The notes beneath the pieces are model-generated. The model saw only the letters and a list, made by a program, of their open reading frames with translations, did no database searches and was not told the origin of the DNA. 64,000 nucleotides of DNA from an uncultured Cellvibrio sp. (lineage in GTDB: Bacteria; Pseudomonadota; Gammaproteobacteria; Pseudomonadales; Cellvibrionaceae). This document shows, piece after piece, positions 45,796 through 56,217 of this stretch. Position numbers and translations under genes: made by a program. Location of the stretch: positions 5,864-69,863 of the forward strand of contig CAMLML010000013.1 in assembly GCA_946481095.1 (NCBI GenBank). The letters run 5' to 3'. Positions within the stretch are counted from its first letter, which is position 1; each line of letters starts with the position of its first letter.

Positions 45796-47601
45796 TTACA
45801 TACCGTATTCAGGCGTTTCACCTTCAACTTTTTCTTTCTTTACATTGCGTAAACGAATATGCAATTCACGTAATTGCAATTCATCAACTGTGCCCGGGGC
45901 ATCTGTCATAACACACGCAGCACTTTGGGTTTTCGGGAAGGCGATTACGTCGCGGATTGAGCTGGCGCCAACCATTAACATCACCAGACGATCCAAACCA
46001 AAAGCCAAACCGCCGTGTGGTGGTGCGCCGTAACTTAATGCGTCTAACAAGAAGCCGAATTTTTCGCGCTGTTCTTCGGGACTGATACCTAAAATTTTAA
46101 ATACCGCTTGCTGCATTTCAGGTGAGTGGATACGCACTGAACCTCCGCCTAACTCAATACCGTTTAATACCAAATCATAGGCACGAGAAAGTGCAGCACC
46201 TGGATTCGCCACTAATTCTTCCGGTGAACAACTGGGTGAAGTGAATGGATGGTGGATTGAAGTCCAACCGCCTTTGTCATCTTCTTCAAACATGGGGAAA
46301 TCAATTACCCAGAGTGGTGCCCACTCGCAAGTGTAGAGATTTAAATCTGCGCCTAATTTACAACGCAATGCACCCAGGGCTTCAGTCACGACTTTATGTT
46401 TGTCAGCACCGAAGAAAATCAAATCGCCGGTTTCTGCACCTACACGATCCAGAATAGCTTTGCGCACATCGATTGACATGTAATTAACAACCGGGGATTG
46501 CAAACCGTTTTCCAGATCATTCCGGTCATTCACTTTGATATAGGCCAAACCTTTTGCGCCGTAAATGCCAACAAATTTGGTGTACTCATCGATTTGTTTA
46601 CGCGTGAGTTTTTCATTACCACCGGGAACTTTTAATGCCGTGACGCGTGATTTCGGATCATTCGCCGGCCCCGAGAAAACTTTGAAGTCAACTTGTGTTA
46701 CCAAATCTTTTACATCAACCAATTGCAATGGAATACGCATATCCGGTTTATCCGAACCGTATTTGGTGATGGCTTCAGAGAAAGGCATGTGATTGATTTT
46801 TCCGAATTCAATGTTCATTAAATTTTTGAACAATTCGCGGAACATACCTTCCGTCACTTCCATGATTTGTTCTTGCGACATGAATGAAGTTTCGATATCG
46901 ATTTGCGTAAATTCGGGTTGGCGATCTGCACGCAAATCTTCATCGCGGAAACATTTGGCGATTTGGTAATAGCGATCATACCCGGCCACCATCAACAATT
47001 GTTTAAACAACTGTGGTGATTGCGGCAAAGCGAAAAATTTTCCGTCGTGTGTGCGTGATGGCACCAAATAATCGCGCGCACCTTCGGGTGTTGCGCGTGT
47101 CAGGATCGGGGTTTCAACATCAAGGAAACTGTTGCGATCCAAATAATTGCGAATAGCCATTGTGACTTTGCCACGGAAACGCAAATTCTTTTGCATTTGC
47201 TCGCGACGCAAATCAAGGAAACGATATTTCAATCGCACATCTTCGCCCACATTCGAATATGCATCCAATGGAAAAGGAACAGGTTCAGCAGCGTTGAGAA
47301 TGGTTAATGAAGTTCCATAGACTTCAATTTCGCCGGTTGGCATATTGGGATTTACAGTTGCTGCAGAACGCGCGCGCACTTTCCCGGTTACTTGCAATAC
47401 ATATTCAGCACGTACTTTGTCAGCAAGCTGAAGATATTCTTTTGCATCAGCATCAAACACCACTTGCACCACACCATCGCGGTCTCGCAAGTCGATAAAA
47501 ATGACTCCGCCATGATCACGGCGGCGATCAGCCCATCCGCAAAGAGTCACTTCTTGATTAATGTGAGAGGCATTTAAAGCGCCACAGTATTGGCTGCGCA
47601 T
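45796..47601 (-). CDS. aspS: Aspartate-tRNA ligase
   Basis: The 601-residue class II synthetase has the N-terminal OB anticodon domain ([24 protein letters not shown]), motif 2 ([18 protein letters not shown]), the bacterial insertion domain and motif 3 ([13 protein letters not shown]). It charges tRNA-Asp. The downstream Wzz-like gene begins 34 bases after its stop. Confidence 0.98.
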   Translation of the reverse strand: MRSQYCGALNASHINQEVTLCGWADRRRDHGGVIFIDLRDRDGVVQVVFDADAKEYLQLADKVRAEYVLQVTGKVRARSAATVNPNMPTGEIEVYGTSLTILNAAEPVPFPLDAYSNVGEDVRLKYRFLDLRREQMQKNLRFRGKVTMAIRNYLDRNSFLDVETPILTRATPEGARDYLVPSRTHDGKFFALPQSPQLFKQLLMVAGYDRYYQIAKCFRDEDLRADRQPEFTQIDIETSFMSQEQIMEVTEGMFRELFKNLMNIEFGKINHMPFSEAITKYGSDKPDMRIPLQLVDVKDLVTQVDFKVFSGPANDPKSRVTALKVPGGNEKLTRKQIDEYTKFVGIYGAKGLAYIKVNDRNDLENGLQSPVVNYMSIDVRKAILDRVGAETGDLIFFGADKHKVVTEALGALRCKLGADLNLYTCEWAPLWVIDFPMFEEDDKGGWTSIHHPFTSPSCSPEELVANPGAALSRAYDLVLNGIELGGGSVRIHSPEMQQAVFKILGISPEEQREKFGFLLDALSYGAPPHGGLAFGLDRLVMLMVGASSIRDVIAFPKTQSAACVMTDAPGTVDELQLRELHIRLRNVKKEKVEGETPEYGM

Positions 47602-47625
47602 AGTGTTTTCCCGTCAAAAATAAAA

Positions 47626-47904
47626 TTAATTTGTTGCAGTTGCAGATGATGAACCGGTATTGGAACTGCTTGTACCTGAGCTGGTTGACTGAGTTGAATC
47701 GCCAGCTAAATTCTTTTTCTTTCCTGATTTGAAATCTGTTTCATACCAACCACCGCCAGACAAACGAAAGCCTGCAGCGGAGATTTGTTTTTTCAGCGTG
47801 GATTTCTGACACGCCGGACATTCTGTTAAAGGTGCATCACTTAACTTTTGCAAAGCCTCTAACTCATGACCACAGGATTCACATTGGTATTCGTAGATGG
47901 GCAC
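47626..47904 (-). CDS. FmdB-family zinc ribbon protein
   Basis: The 92-residue protein starts MPIYEYQCESCGHELE and has a second CPAC near residue 34, giving a four-cysteine zinc ribbon as in FmdB regulators. The last 25 residues are Ser/Thr-rich. The start is GTG with GAGG upstream. FmdB genes are commonly found directly before aspS; a regulatory role is assumed but not known. Confidence 0.92.
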   Translation of the reverse strand: MPIYEYQCESCGHELEALQKLSDAPLTECPACQKSTLKKQISAAGFRLSGGGWYETDFKSGKKKNLAGDSTQSTSSGTSSSNTGSSSATATN

Positions 47905-48032
47905 TTCAAATCACCTCACAAGATTGTTTTTATGGATTACAAACCATGCATACAAAATCAGACAATGATTGCCAGAGGCAAATCATCAAAAGGGCGGCGA
48001 TTGTAACGCAAAAGGGAAAAAGCGAGAACTTG

Positions 48033-49349
48033 CTAAATCCATAAATCCAGAAGTAACACACCAATCAATCCTGTAATGCCGACAACAGTCTCCATCAAGG
48101 TCCAGCTCTTGAAGGTGTCTTTCAAGCTGAGATTGAAGTATTCCTTGCACATCCAGAAGCCCGAATCATTGACGTGGGAACACATCAGACTACCAGCACC
48201 CACTGCCAACACCATCAATTCGGGGCTAATGGCCGGATTAGCTAATACCAGTGGTGACACAATACCGGCAGCCGTCAAACCTGCAACGGTCGCCGACCCC
48301 AGGCAAATACGGATGATCAGTGCGATAGTCCAACCCAGCAAGAGGGGATTAATATCGATTGACCCAAGCCCTGCGGCCAATTGCTGGTTGACACCACTGT
48401 CAACGAATACCTGCTTCAATGCACCGGCACCGGCAATAATTAATAGAATCGGTGCTATGTCTTTTATGGCAGCAGCGTAACTCTCCATCACTTGGTTTAA
48501 AGGCATAGATCGCCGTATCGCCAACAACCAGGTTGCCAACCCCAGAATCATTAACATCACCAAAGTGGGATTACCCAGAAACTTCAGCCAGGTTTGCCAT
48601 GGGGAATTGCTATCGATGCAATAAGGTAAAACCGATGCCAGGGCAATAACACAAATAGGCATCAGTGCTACCAGCAAACTGACAGGCAAAGAAGGCAATT
48701 GGTTATCAGACATTAGTCTTGGCTTGAAAGTGTCCAGAGGCACTGAGGGTATATGTCGGATGAATCTTGCTAACAAGGGCCCCGCAATAATCATCACCGG
48801 TAACCCAACCACCAATCCATAAATGATGGTCAAACCTATATCAGCATTAAACTGTGGGATCATGGCAGTGGGTGAGGGATGGGGAGGTAAAAATCCATGA
48901 GTCACAGATAAAGCAGCGAGCAGGGGTATGCCCAGATAAATAGCAGGAAGGCGGGTTTGGTAGGCAACGGAAAATACCAGGGGCACCAGCAACACGAATC
49001 CGACATTGTAAAAAAGCGGAACACCTACAATGAAACCACTGAATAACATTGCCCAGAGGATATATTTTTCGCCAGCAAGTCTGATCAGGGTTTGGCTGAT
49101 TTGTTGTGCAGCTCCCGAATCGGCAATCAATTTCCCAAACATGGCACTCAAACAAATGATGCCCGCCAGAGAACCCAACAAACTGCCAATACCTGACTCT
49201 ATTGATGAAGGTATTTTTTCAGGCGGCACACCGAGCAAAAGTGCGCCCAATACTGACACCACCAAAAAGGCAACAAAGGGATTCACATGCCAGCGGGCAG
49301 TCAAGAGAATCAACACCAACAAACAAATAAAGATGGATACAAATTCCAC
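48033..49349 (-). CDS. GntP-family permease (gluconate/organic acid:H+ symporter)
   Basis: The 438-residue protein has about 12 membrane segments and GntP-family motifs (GIGSLLGSLAGIICLSAMFGKLI, FLPPHPSPTAM, LGSATVAGLTAAGI, SHVNDSGFWMCKEYF). These carriers import gluconate, serine or similar acids with protons. The start is GTG with GAGGG upstream. The upstream gene is an unknown 129-residue protein, so no catabolic kinase gives a clue to the substrate. Confidence 0.9.
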   Translation of the reverse strand: MEFVSIFICLLVLILLTARWHVNPFVAFLVVSVLGALLLGVPPEKIPSSIESGIGSLLGSLAGIICLSAMFGKLIADSGAAQQISQTLIRLAGEKYILWAMLFSGFIVGVPLFYNVGFVLLVPLVFSVAYQTRLPAIYLGIPLLAALSVTHGFLPPHPSPTAMIPQFNADIGLTIIYGLVVGLPVMIIAGPLLARFIRHIPSVPLDTFKPRLMSDNQLPSLPVSLLVALMPICVIALASVLPYCIDSNSPWQTWLKFLGNPTLVMLMILGLATWLLAIRRSMPLNQVMESYAAAIKDIAPILLIIAGAGALKQVFVDSGVNQQLAAGLGSIDINPLLLGWTIALIIRICLGSATVAGLTAAGIVSPLVLANPAISPELMVLAVGAGSLMCSHVNDSGFWMCKEYFNLSLKDTFKSWTLMETVVGITGLIGVLLLDLWI

Positions 49350-49367
49350 TGGTTTTTTCCCTCAACA

Positions 49368-49757
49368 TCAACCGGAACTGGCTGCGGAATGGGAATCAGC
49401 AATCCACTGCAGGAGATGTTGGCGCTGGCTGGGTGAAGTCACTTCCTCGGAACGGGGATTTATCGGTGAATTACCTACCCACTCAAAACGCCAGCGAAAT
49501 AATTGGATCGGGCCGGGAGCTTCGCGAACTTCGATCAAATCCATTTGCCTGGGATCAAGATTCAATAAATCCCGTAACTGAAAGGCAAAAGGCTCAGCAT
49601 TTTTTCCGACAAAACTGGATGCCTGTCGGGGAGCAAGAATAAATAACAAATCACGCCCTTGATAAACCTGATGACAGAGATGTAACTCCACCTCCTGCCC
49701 CATACGATTCTTCAAGGTTTTGGACGTAAATCGCAACAGCGACAAGGTGTTAGACAT
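49368..49757 (-). CDS. Conserved-looking cytoplasmic protein, unknown
   Basis: The 129-residue protein has no signal peptide or membrane segment. It has a mixed alpha/beta pattern with LHLCHQVYQGRDLLFILAPRQ and LLNLDPRQMDLIEVRE. The ATG at 49757 has AAGGA six bases upstream and is preferred to one at 49763. It is 18 bases before the GntP permease gene and may be co-transcribed. I do not recognise a family. Confidence 0.6.
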   Translation of the reverse strand: MSNTLSLLRFTSKTLKNRMGQEVELHLCHQVYQGRDLLFILAPRQASSFVGKNAEPFAFQLRDLLNLDPRQMDLIEVREAPGPIQLFRWRFEWVGNSPINPRSEEVTSPSQRQHLLQWIADSHSAASSG

Positions 49758-50081
49758 GAACATTCCTTAATCTTGTGTTCACCGGAAGATTTGAGGGCGC
49801 GAGTCTACTGGTAAATTGTGACAGATCAAGAAAAACCACAAACTCTGGTTTCAATGTTACGGAAAGGAACTGAAAAGTCGTCATAAATTACCTATTTGCC
49901 CATTGAACAAATCACATGATCTTGAGTCAGAAAGAAAACCTGATGAACTGGCATTCAAAATGACCTTATTTTCATGCTTAGGTTGCAATTGGATTGCAAT
50001 TGGAAGTTACATAATTTGAATTGACAGCGATTGCCAGTACACAGAGAATCACCGACCAGTTTTTTTCCCGGAATTAACCGC
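49758..50081. other. Intergenic stretch, 324 bp, between divergent genes
   Basis: It holds a tandem 11-bp repeat TTGCAATTGGA at 49983-49993 and 49994-50004, and a promoter-like pair at 50021-50049. No gene is seen. Confidence 0.5.
50021..50049 (+). promoter_or_regulatory. Possible sigma-70 promoter of the FG-GAP gene
   Basis: TTGACA at 50021-50026 and GAGAAT at 50044-50049 are separated by 17 bases, 33 bases before the ATG at 50082. The -35 box is perfect and the -10 matches four of six. The 11-bp tandem repeat just upstream could be an activator site. Confidence 0.4.
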
Positions 50082-52271
50082 ATGTTTATCACCCGTTTTT
50101 TGATTGTCCTTTCCAGTGCATTGATCCTCACCGCTTGTGGTGGTGGCAGTTCAGGCGGAAGCACGTCCAGCTCCAAAAGTTCCTTTTCCTACAGCTTTAG
50201 TAGTCTAGCCTATTCCAGCAATGGCACCGGAAATTGGCCAAGCGTGAGGGTGGATGCAAACTCGCCCAAGATATTGACCTTCAGTTGGTCTCCGGTTGAA
50301 GGTGCCACCTATTACAAATTGATGAAAAATCAAAGCAACTCAGGGTTTATCCAGGTGGGTGCCAATATCACCACCACCAGCGTGACTGAAGAAATCGGGG
50401 TGCACCTGCAAGACTGGATCAATACCCGATATGTAGTAGAAGCCTGTATCACAGACGATAACTGTCAAACATCCAGCAATACCTACACTGCCACGGAAAT
50501 GATCAAAGCCATAGGGTTGATCCGTGCCTCGAATGGCGAAGAAAATGACCAGTTCGGTTGGAGTGTTGCTCTGTCCGGTGATGGAAATACCCTGGCTGTT
50601 GGCGCTCCATCGGAGGACAGTAAAGCTACAGGTGTTGGCGGGGACCAAGGAAACAATGACAGCACAAACTCAGGTGCCGTCTATATATTTGTCAAAAATA
50701 ATGGCCTTTGGGAACAACAGGCTTATTTAAAAGCCTCCAATACCGAACAACCCAGCCTCAACTCATACCGCTTTTTACCCAATGATCGCTTTGGTTACCA
50801 GGTGGCTTTGTCAGATGATGGTAATACACTCGCGGTTTCTGCGATATTTGAAGACAGTCCCTCATGGGGAGTTAATTGCAATCAGCAAAACTATGAAGTC
50901 ACCGGAATTATTAACAGTAGCTACTCCAGTTCATCCAGCAGCTTTTCAACTGATTCCAGCATTTCCAGCTCGATTAACACTGACCAAATCATCATTGCTG
51001 CCCAAAGCTACAACATTGGGGCTGTGTACACATTCAAGCGAACCGACAACGTCTGGACTCAGGAAGCCTACCTGAAACCCAATTCATCTCTTGTCCATTT
51101 AAGTGCTGATCTTAAATTTGGTGAGTCTCTGGCGCTCTCAGGTGATGGTAAGACGCTTGCCGTGGGCACTACCAGTGATTTACTGGGTTTTATCGAGACC
51201 AATAATGTGGTTCATTTTAATAATTCCAGTATTCCGGAATGCTTGAATTATTCATCGCTGGCGGCCTCACTCAGCAGCTCATCTGCTTCTTCGACGTCCA
51301 GCTCCTCATCCAGCCAAAGCTCTTCGAGTGTCAAGACATGGGGAGGCACCCAGTCAGGCGCTGTTTATACCTTCATCCACACAGAGGAAGGCTGGAAAAC
51401 CGAGGCCTGGATAAAAGCCGCTAACAGTAATGCAGGTGACGCCTTCGGAACCAATCTGGCTTTGTCACAAGATGGCAATACTTTGGCAGTAGGAGCCATA
51501 GGTGAAGACAGCCCCGCAACGGGCATCAACGGTAATGGCGACAGCAATGGTTGTTACTACTTCAAAGATCAAGTGATTACCCCGGACGATAGCTGCGCCA
51601 AGTACCCGACCTATCCACTGAATAACGGTGCCGCCTATGTATTTACACGTAATGCAGGAATCTGGGGGCAGGAAGCTTACCTGAAACCTGGCAGCCAGTT
51701 CCCTAATGCTCTGTTTGGAGTCGCTGTCGATTTATCAAACGATGGCTCCACTCTCGCGGTCGGAGCCACTGGTGATGCCAACAACATCAGTGGCGCAATC
51801 AATCAAACACCCCAATACAATAATGATGCACATTTCGCCAATTCGGGTGCTGCTTATATTTTCACACGCTCCGGAACCAGCTGGTCACAACAAGCCTTTA
51901 TCAAGCCACAAGTCGTATTACCGGGATACCAATTTGGTAATGACGTAAAACTGTCCGGTGACGGAAATATTCTTGCCGTCAATTCACTGCTTGAATCCAG
52001 TAACAGTGTTGGCATTGATGGCAATCCCGGCGATATCAGTGCCCCGGGAGCAGGCGCCATGTACATATTCAAACGTAGTTCAACGCAATGGTCGCAATCA
52101 GCTTATGTAAAAGCCAGTGATACCCAGGCACAGGACAGGTTCGGCGCACACGCCACACTGTCCGATGATGGCAAAACCCTGGCAGCGGGAGCACACCGCA
52201 AATCCGGCACCGCATCATCCAGCTCGTCCTCTGTTGCAACAGAAGCCGCAGGTGGTGTTTATATTTACTAA
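50082..52271 (+). CDS. FG-GAP (integrin-type) beta-propeller lipoprotein
   Basis: The 729-residue protein has a lipobox LTAC followed by GGGSSGGS and a short Ser-rich linker. A fibronectin III-like domain (about 45-145) is followed by seven FG-GAP-type repeats of the form FGxxxxLSxDGxTLAVGA, which would make one seven-bladed propeller. Two Ser-rich loops break the propeller (about residues 285-310 and 390-420). Such surface proteins bind proteins or polysaccharides, some with calcium. The ATG at 50082 gives the signal peptide. A strong terminator follows; no partner gene is adjacent. Confidence 0.87.
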   Translation: MFITRFLIVLSSALILTACGGGSSGGSTSSSKSSFSYSFSSLAYSSNGTGNWPSVRVDANSPKILTFSWSPVEGATYYKLMKNQSNSGFIQVGANITTTSVTEEIGVHLQDWINTRYVVEACITDDNCQTSSNTYTATEMIKAIGLIRASNGEENDQFGWSVALSGDGNTLAVGAPSEDSKATGVGGDQGNNDSTNSGAVYIFVKNNGLWEQQAYLKASNTEQPSLNSYRFLPNDRFGYQVALSDDGNTLAVSAIFEDSPSWGVNCNQQNYEVTGIINSSYSSSSSSFSTDSSISSSINTDQIIIAAQSYNIGAVYTFKRTDNVWTQEAYLKPNSSLVHLSADLKFGESLALSGDGKTLAVGTTSDLLGFIETNNVVHFNNSSIPECLNYSSLAASLSSSSASSTSSSSSSQSSSSVKTWGGTQSGAVYTFIHTEEGWKTEAWIKAANSNAGDAFGTNLALSQDGNTLAVGAIGEDSPATGINGNGDSNGCYYFKDQVITPDDSCAKYPTYPLNNGAAYVFTRNAGIWGQEAYLKPGSQFPNALFGVAVDLSNDGSTLAVGATGDANNISGAINQTPQYNNDAHFANSGAAYIFTRSGTSWSQQAFIKPQVVLPGYQFGNDVKLSGDGNILAVNSLLESSNSVGIDGNPGDISAPGAGAMYIFKRSSTQWSQSAYVKASDTQAQDRFGAHATLSDDGKTLAAGAHRKSGTASSSSSSVATEAAGGVYIY

Positions 52272-52289
52272 ATTGCTGTCGATTTGATC

Positions 52290-52319
52290 AAAGGACGCTT
52301 CGGCGTCCTTTTTTATTTG
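52290..52319 (+). terminator. Rho-independent terminator
   Basis: AAAGGACGC and GCGTCCTTT form a 9-bp stem with a stable TTCG loop, followed by TTTTATTT. It ends the FG-GAP gene. Confidence 0.92.
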
Positions 52320-52354
52320 TTGCTATTAATTAAGTGTGTGTTTGCTCGTGTGTT

Positions 52355-53638
52355 TCACACAGACCATTTCAATTGAATTCCAGGTTTTTTTTCTTCAGCT
52401 AGATATTCAGCGCAGACCCATAAATCCCCCACCGCTACCAAATGATTCTCCGAATAAATCAATGGGACTGAATCGCGCAACCATGGCTCCAGACCAAATT
52501 CCTGCAAACATTTTTTTAAGGTTTGTGAATGGTTGCGCCCTGCGGGACGACAGCGTTCGCCACCTTGTCGGTTTTTTATATGAATGTCGGGTAAATCTGC
52601 TCGCAAGAATTTTGCTGATGAATCAACGATACACCGGGTCATAGTCAATTTTAATTCGGGTAAAACCAATGGCAAAGCAAAAATTTTATTCCGATAAACC
52701 CGTAAAGACAGATTTCCCCACTGCACATTAATATTCAAATCTGTTTTGTCTGAAAAAATTTGCGATCTAATTTGTTGCCAATGTTGCTGCTCCGGAATTG
52801 AATACCCCTGACTTGATAACCAATAACGCAATAGATTATGTTGTCTGGGAATAGACAAGCCTGCAAAACATACCCTGTTAATACTTTGTCCAATACGCTC
52901 TTCACGCAGATCCATTTTTTGCAGATCGGCAATTGCCGTTTCAGCCAAGAGCATTTCGGCTTCCGCAAAAAGCTGCGCAGTTTGATGCCATTTTTTTTGC
53001 ATTCCAGGCCATCGGGATTGCAACAAAGGCATCACTCGCATACGCAAATAATTGCGGTCGTATTTCTCCGAAAAATTACTTTCGTCCTCAATCCATCCAA
53101 GCCCATGCTGTTTTGCATAATTCAATAAATCTGCTCTGGAAAAAGATAAGAGTGGCCTGTAAATCATGGCATGATTAAAAACACGCGCTGCTGAAATCCC
53201 GGATAAACCTTTTACACCGGTTCCCCGCAACAACCTGAGCAACAAGGTTTCTGCCTGATCATCCGCATGATGCGCAGTAAACAAGCTATCGCCTTGTGCA
53301 AGATATTTTGCAAAGACTTGATAGCGCGCAGATCTCGCCGCATCTTCAATACCATTTCCCTGATTTTCCACTTTGACTTTTTCAGAAATACATTGCACAC
53401 CCAATAACCGGCAAAATTCTTCACAATGTTGTTGCCATGAATCCGCATTGGGCGAAATTTGATGATTGATATGAATTGCAGAAATAGTGACAGGTAAATT
53501 TTTTGATAAAAGCAAATGTAAAAGTACAGTAGAATCCAATCCACCACTAAAACCCACCCACCAGGTATTATGGGTATCAACATTGATTTTCGGTACTTCA
53601 ATGTCGATCTTATATGACGAGTCGGCAAGTGAGTTCAT
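52355..53638 (-). CDS. tilS: tRNA(Ile)-lysidine synthetase
   Basis: The 427-residue N-type ATP pyrophosphatase modifies the anticodon C34 of tRNA-Ile to lysidine. It has the PP-loop SGGLDSTVLLH near residue 31, HHADDQAETLLLRLLRGTG, and the TilS C-terminal domains. The ATG at 53638 gives the family length; a longer frame would overlap the divergent S9 peptidase gene. Only 33 bases separate the two divergent starts. Confidence 0.95.
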   Translation of the reverse strand: MNSLADSSYKIDIEVPKINVDTHNTWWVGFSGGLDSTVLLHLLLSKNLPVTISAIHINHQISPNADSWQQHCEEFCRLLGVQCISEKVKVENQGNGIEDAARSARYQVFAKYLAQGDSLFTAHHADDQAETLLLRLLRGTGVKGLSGISAARVFNHAMIYRPLLSFSRADLLNYAKQHGLGWIEDESNFSEKYDRNYLRMRVMPLLQSRWPGMQKKWHQTAQLFAEAEMLLAETAIADLQKMDLREERIGQSINRVCFAGLSIPRQHNLLRYWLSSQGYSIPEQQHWQQIRSQIFSDKTDLNINVQWGNLSLRVYRNKIFALPLVLPELKLTMTRCIVDSSAKFLRADLPDIHIKNRQGGERCRPAGRNHSQTLKKCLQEFGLEPWLRDSVPLIYSENHLVAVGDLWVCAEYLAEEKKPGIQLKWSV

Positions 53639-53671
53639 ACGATTTTTCAAGTCAGACAGGGTTAATACATT

Positions 53672-55561
53672 ATGACACAAATAATTCCTTACGGTTTCTG
53701 GCCATCGCCAATTAGCAGTGACCAACTCACAGCACAATCTGTTCGCTATAGTGATGTCAAACTGTTTCAGGGAAAACTCTATTGGATCGAAACCCGCCCC
53801 AATGAAAAGGGCCGATCTGTTTTAGTTTGCAGCGATAATCAACAACAATTTGAACCTTTGGATTCAACCAACAACCTTCGCACACGCGCACAGGAATATG
53901 GCGGCTCCTGTTATTGTCTGGCAGAAAATTGTATTTATTTTGTGAATAATGATGATCAAGCTATTTATGAATTCGATATCAAGCACAATTTTCAGAAATG
54001 CATTTCACCTGCAGGTAATTTTCGTTACGCCGATTTGTTATTTGATGCAAAGTATCAACGCTTGATATGTATTCGAGAAACGATAAACGACCATCATTTT
54101 CCGATTACAGAAATTATTTCTATCCATCTACATAGCAAGAAAATCAGCATTTTAGCGTCAGGCAACGATTTCTATTCAAATCCGCAAATTTCACCCTGCG
54201 GTCAATTTCTCAGTTATTTAACCTGGAATCATCCACAAATGCCGTGGGATGGCAGTTTATGTTACCAGGCAAAACTTAATACGAACGGTGAAATAGAATC
54301 CACTATTTTGGTTGCCGGCTCTGATCATGAATCTATTTTCCAACCACAATGGTCGCCTGATGGCGAATTATTTTTTGTATCAGACCGTAATAACTGGTGG
54401 AATATTTATGCATGGAATGGTTCGAATGCCCGATGCATTTACAAAATGGATGCCGAATTTGCAACGCCGCAATGGGTATTTGGCATGAGCACTTATGGCT
54501 TCCTCAACTCACAGGAAATTTTTTGCTGTTACAACCGAAAAGGAAAGTGGAGTCTGGCTCGTATTAATATCAACACATCCAGTTTTACCAGCATCGACTC
54601 CGATTTTTGTGACATTCAAAGTATTGCTGCCGAAAAAGAGTGCGCCGCATTTATTGCAGCATCAGCAACAAGATCCAGTCAGGTATTTCTATTCACCGCC
54701 AATCAGATTGAAGCCGTTACAGAGAATAAATCAACACTTGACCCAAACGACATTGCTATAGCACAACCCATAGAATTCCCAACCAGCGACGGCGAACAAG
54801 CCTATGGTTTTTTTTATGCCGCCACCAACTCAAACATAAGACTCAATACATCCGGCATTCAAGATAAAATCCAAAAACCACCACTGATTGTTTTTTGTCA
54901 CGGCGGACCAACCGGTGCTTGCGAAACAGGATTGAATTTAAAAATTCAATTTTGGACAAGCAGAGGGTTCGCAGTTGTCGATGTTAATTATCGAGGTAGC
55001 ACAGGTTATGGCCGCCAGTATCGCGACGCATTAAAAAAATTCTGGGGAATAAAAGATGTCATTGACGTTGGCAGTGCCGCAGATTACTTGATCAAACATA
55101 ATAAAGTGCATGAGCAACTCACTATTATTCGCGGGTCAAGCGCTGGCGGATTTACTGTACTGGCCGCACTCACTTTCAGCAATCGATTTTCTATCGGGTG
55201 CAGTTTATACGGCATAGGCGATCTGGAAGCACTGGCAAAAGATACGCACAAATTCGAAGCACACTATTTGGATTCACTTGTCGGCCAATACCCGGAAGAA
55301 CGCGAGGAATATATTGCCCGCTCACCCATTCATCACATAGATAAATTAAATTGCCCCGTAATATTTTTTCAGGGAATGGAAGATAAAGTCGTACCACCTA
55401 CTCAAGCAGAAGCCATGGTGAACGCACTTGAAAACAAAAAAATACCCGTGAAATATATACAATTTAATAACGAAGGCCACGGCTTTAGACAAGCAGACAA
55501 TATCAAATCTGTTTATGAAAATGAGCTGGCATTTTATCAAAGGTTCTTGTCAGAAAATTAA
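53672..55561 (+). CDS. S9-family prolyl oligopeptidase-like peptidase
   Basis: The 629-residue protein has an N-terminal beta-propeller (WSPDGELFFVSDR and similar) and a C-terminal alpha/beta hydrolase: oxyanion loop FCHGGPTG, nucleophile in RGSSAGGFT, Asp in GMEDKVVPP and His in NEGHGFR. No signal peptide is seen, so it is probably cytoplasmic, an acylaminoacyl- or dipeptidyl-peptidase of the S9 family. It is convergent with greB, with only five bases between the stops and no hairpin. Confidence 0.92.
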   Translation: MTQIIPYGFWPSPISSDQLTAQSVRYSDVKLFQGKLYWIETRPNEKGRSVLVCSDNQQQFEPLDSTNNLRTRAQEYGGSCYCLAENCIYFVNNDDQAIYEFDIKHNFQKCISPAGNFRYADLLFDAKYQRLICIRETINDHHFPITEIISIHLHSKKISILASGNDFYSNPQISPCGQFLSYLTWNHPQMPWDGSLCYQAKLNTNGEIESTILVAGSDHESIFQPQWSPDGELFFVSDRNNWWNIYAWNGSNARCIYKMDAEFATPQWVFGMSTYGFLNSQEIFCCYNRKGKWSLARININTSSFTSIDSDFCDIQSIAAEKECAAFIAASATRSSQVFLFTANQIEAVTENKSTLDPNDIAIAQPIEFPTSDGEQAYGFFYAATNSNIRLNTSGIQDKIQKPPLIVFCHGGPTGACETGLNLKIQFWTSRGFAVVDVNYRGSTGYGRQYRDALKKFWGIKDVIDVGSAADYLIKHNKVHEQLTIIRGSSAGGFTVLAALTFSNRFSIGCSLYGIGDLEALAKDTHKFEAHYLDSLVGQYPEEREEYIARSPIHHIDKLNCPVIFFQGMEDKVVPPTQAEAMVNALENKKIPVKYIQFNNEGHGFRQADNIKSVYENELAFYQRFLSEN

Positions 55562-55566
55562 CTATA

Positions 55567-56040
55567 TTACTTCTGATACTCAATACGATTAATATACCAA
55601 ATGAATTCCCCAGCTTCAGTTTTCACTACTGCTTCATCATCTACTTGTTTTTTTATTAATGCTCTTGCCATGGGTGAATCAATAGATATGTAATCTTTGG
55701 TATTAAATATTTCATCGTAACCGACAATTCGGAAACGTTTGGTTTCGCCCTGATCATTTTCAATTTCAACCCAGGCACCAAAAAAAACACGCCCTTCCTG
55801 AACTGGCGAGTAATCAACAATTTTCAAATCCTCAAGGGATTTCCGTAAATATCTTACACGGCGGTCAATCTCACGCAGGCGTTTTTTATTATATTGATAA
55901 TCCGCATTTTCGCTGCGGTCGCCCAGGCTGGCAGCCCAGGAAACTTTGGCAGTAACATCAGGACGTTCAACACGCCACAAATAATCCAATTCTTCTTTAA
56001 GAGCATTAAAGCCCTCTCTTGTGATTAGGGGAGTTTTCAT
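55567..56040 (-). CDS. greB: Transcription elongation factor GreB
   Basis: The 157-residue protein has the Gre coiled-coil with ITREGFNALKEELDYLWRVERPD, the acidic tip SLGDRSENADYQYNKKR, and a C-terminal FKBP-like domain. The extra basic residues and length point to GreB over GreA. It rescues backtracked RNA polymerase. Confidence 0.95.
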   Translation of the reverse strand: MKTPLITREGFNALKEELDYLWRVERPDVTAKVSWAASLGDRSENADYQYNKKRLREIDRRVRYLRKSLEDLKIVDYSPVQEGRVFFGAWVEIENDQGETKRFRIVGYDEIFNTKDYISIDSPMARALIKKQVDDEAVVKTEAGEFIWYINRIEYQK

Positions 56041-56217
56041 ATGGGATGCAAGGTAAAAAGGTTGAGTGACATTTTACACTAGCCAGTTCCTGTACCGAAA
56101 GCCATTTAATTTCCAAGCAATTATGCAAAGATTATGAAAATTTCCTGCGCACAGTTCACAGAATGGAATCCAACGCATATGCTTGGACAACTACCCACCT
56201 GAAAATATGGAATTGAT

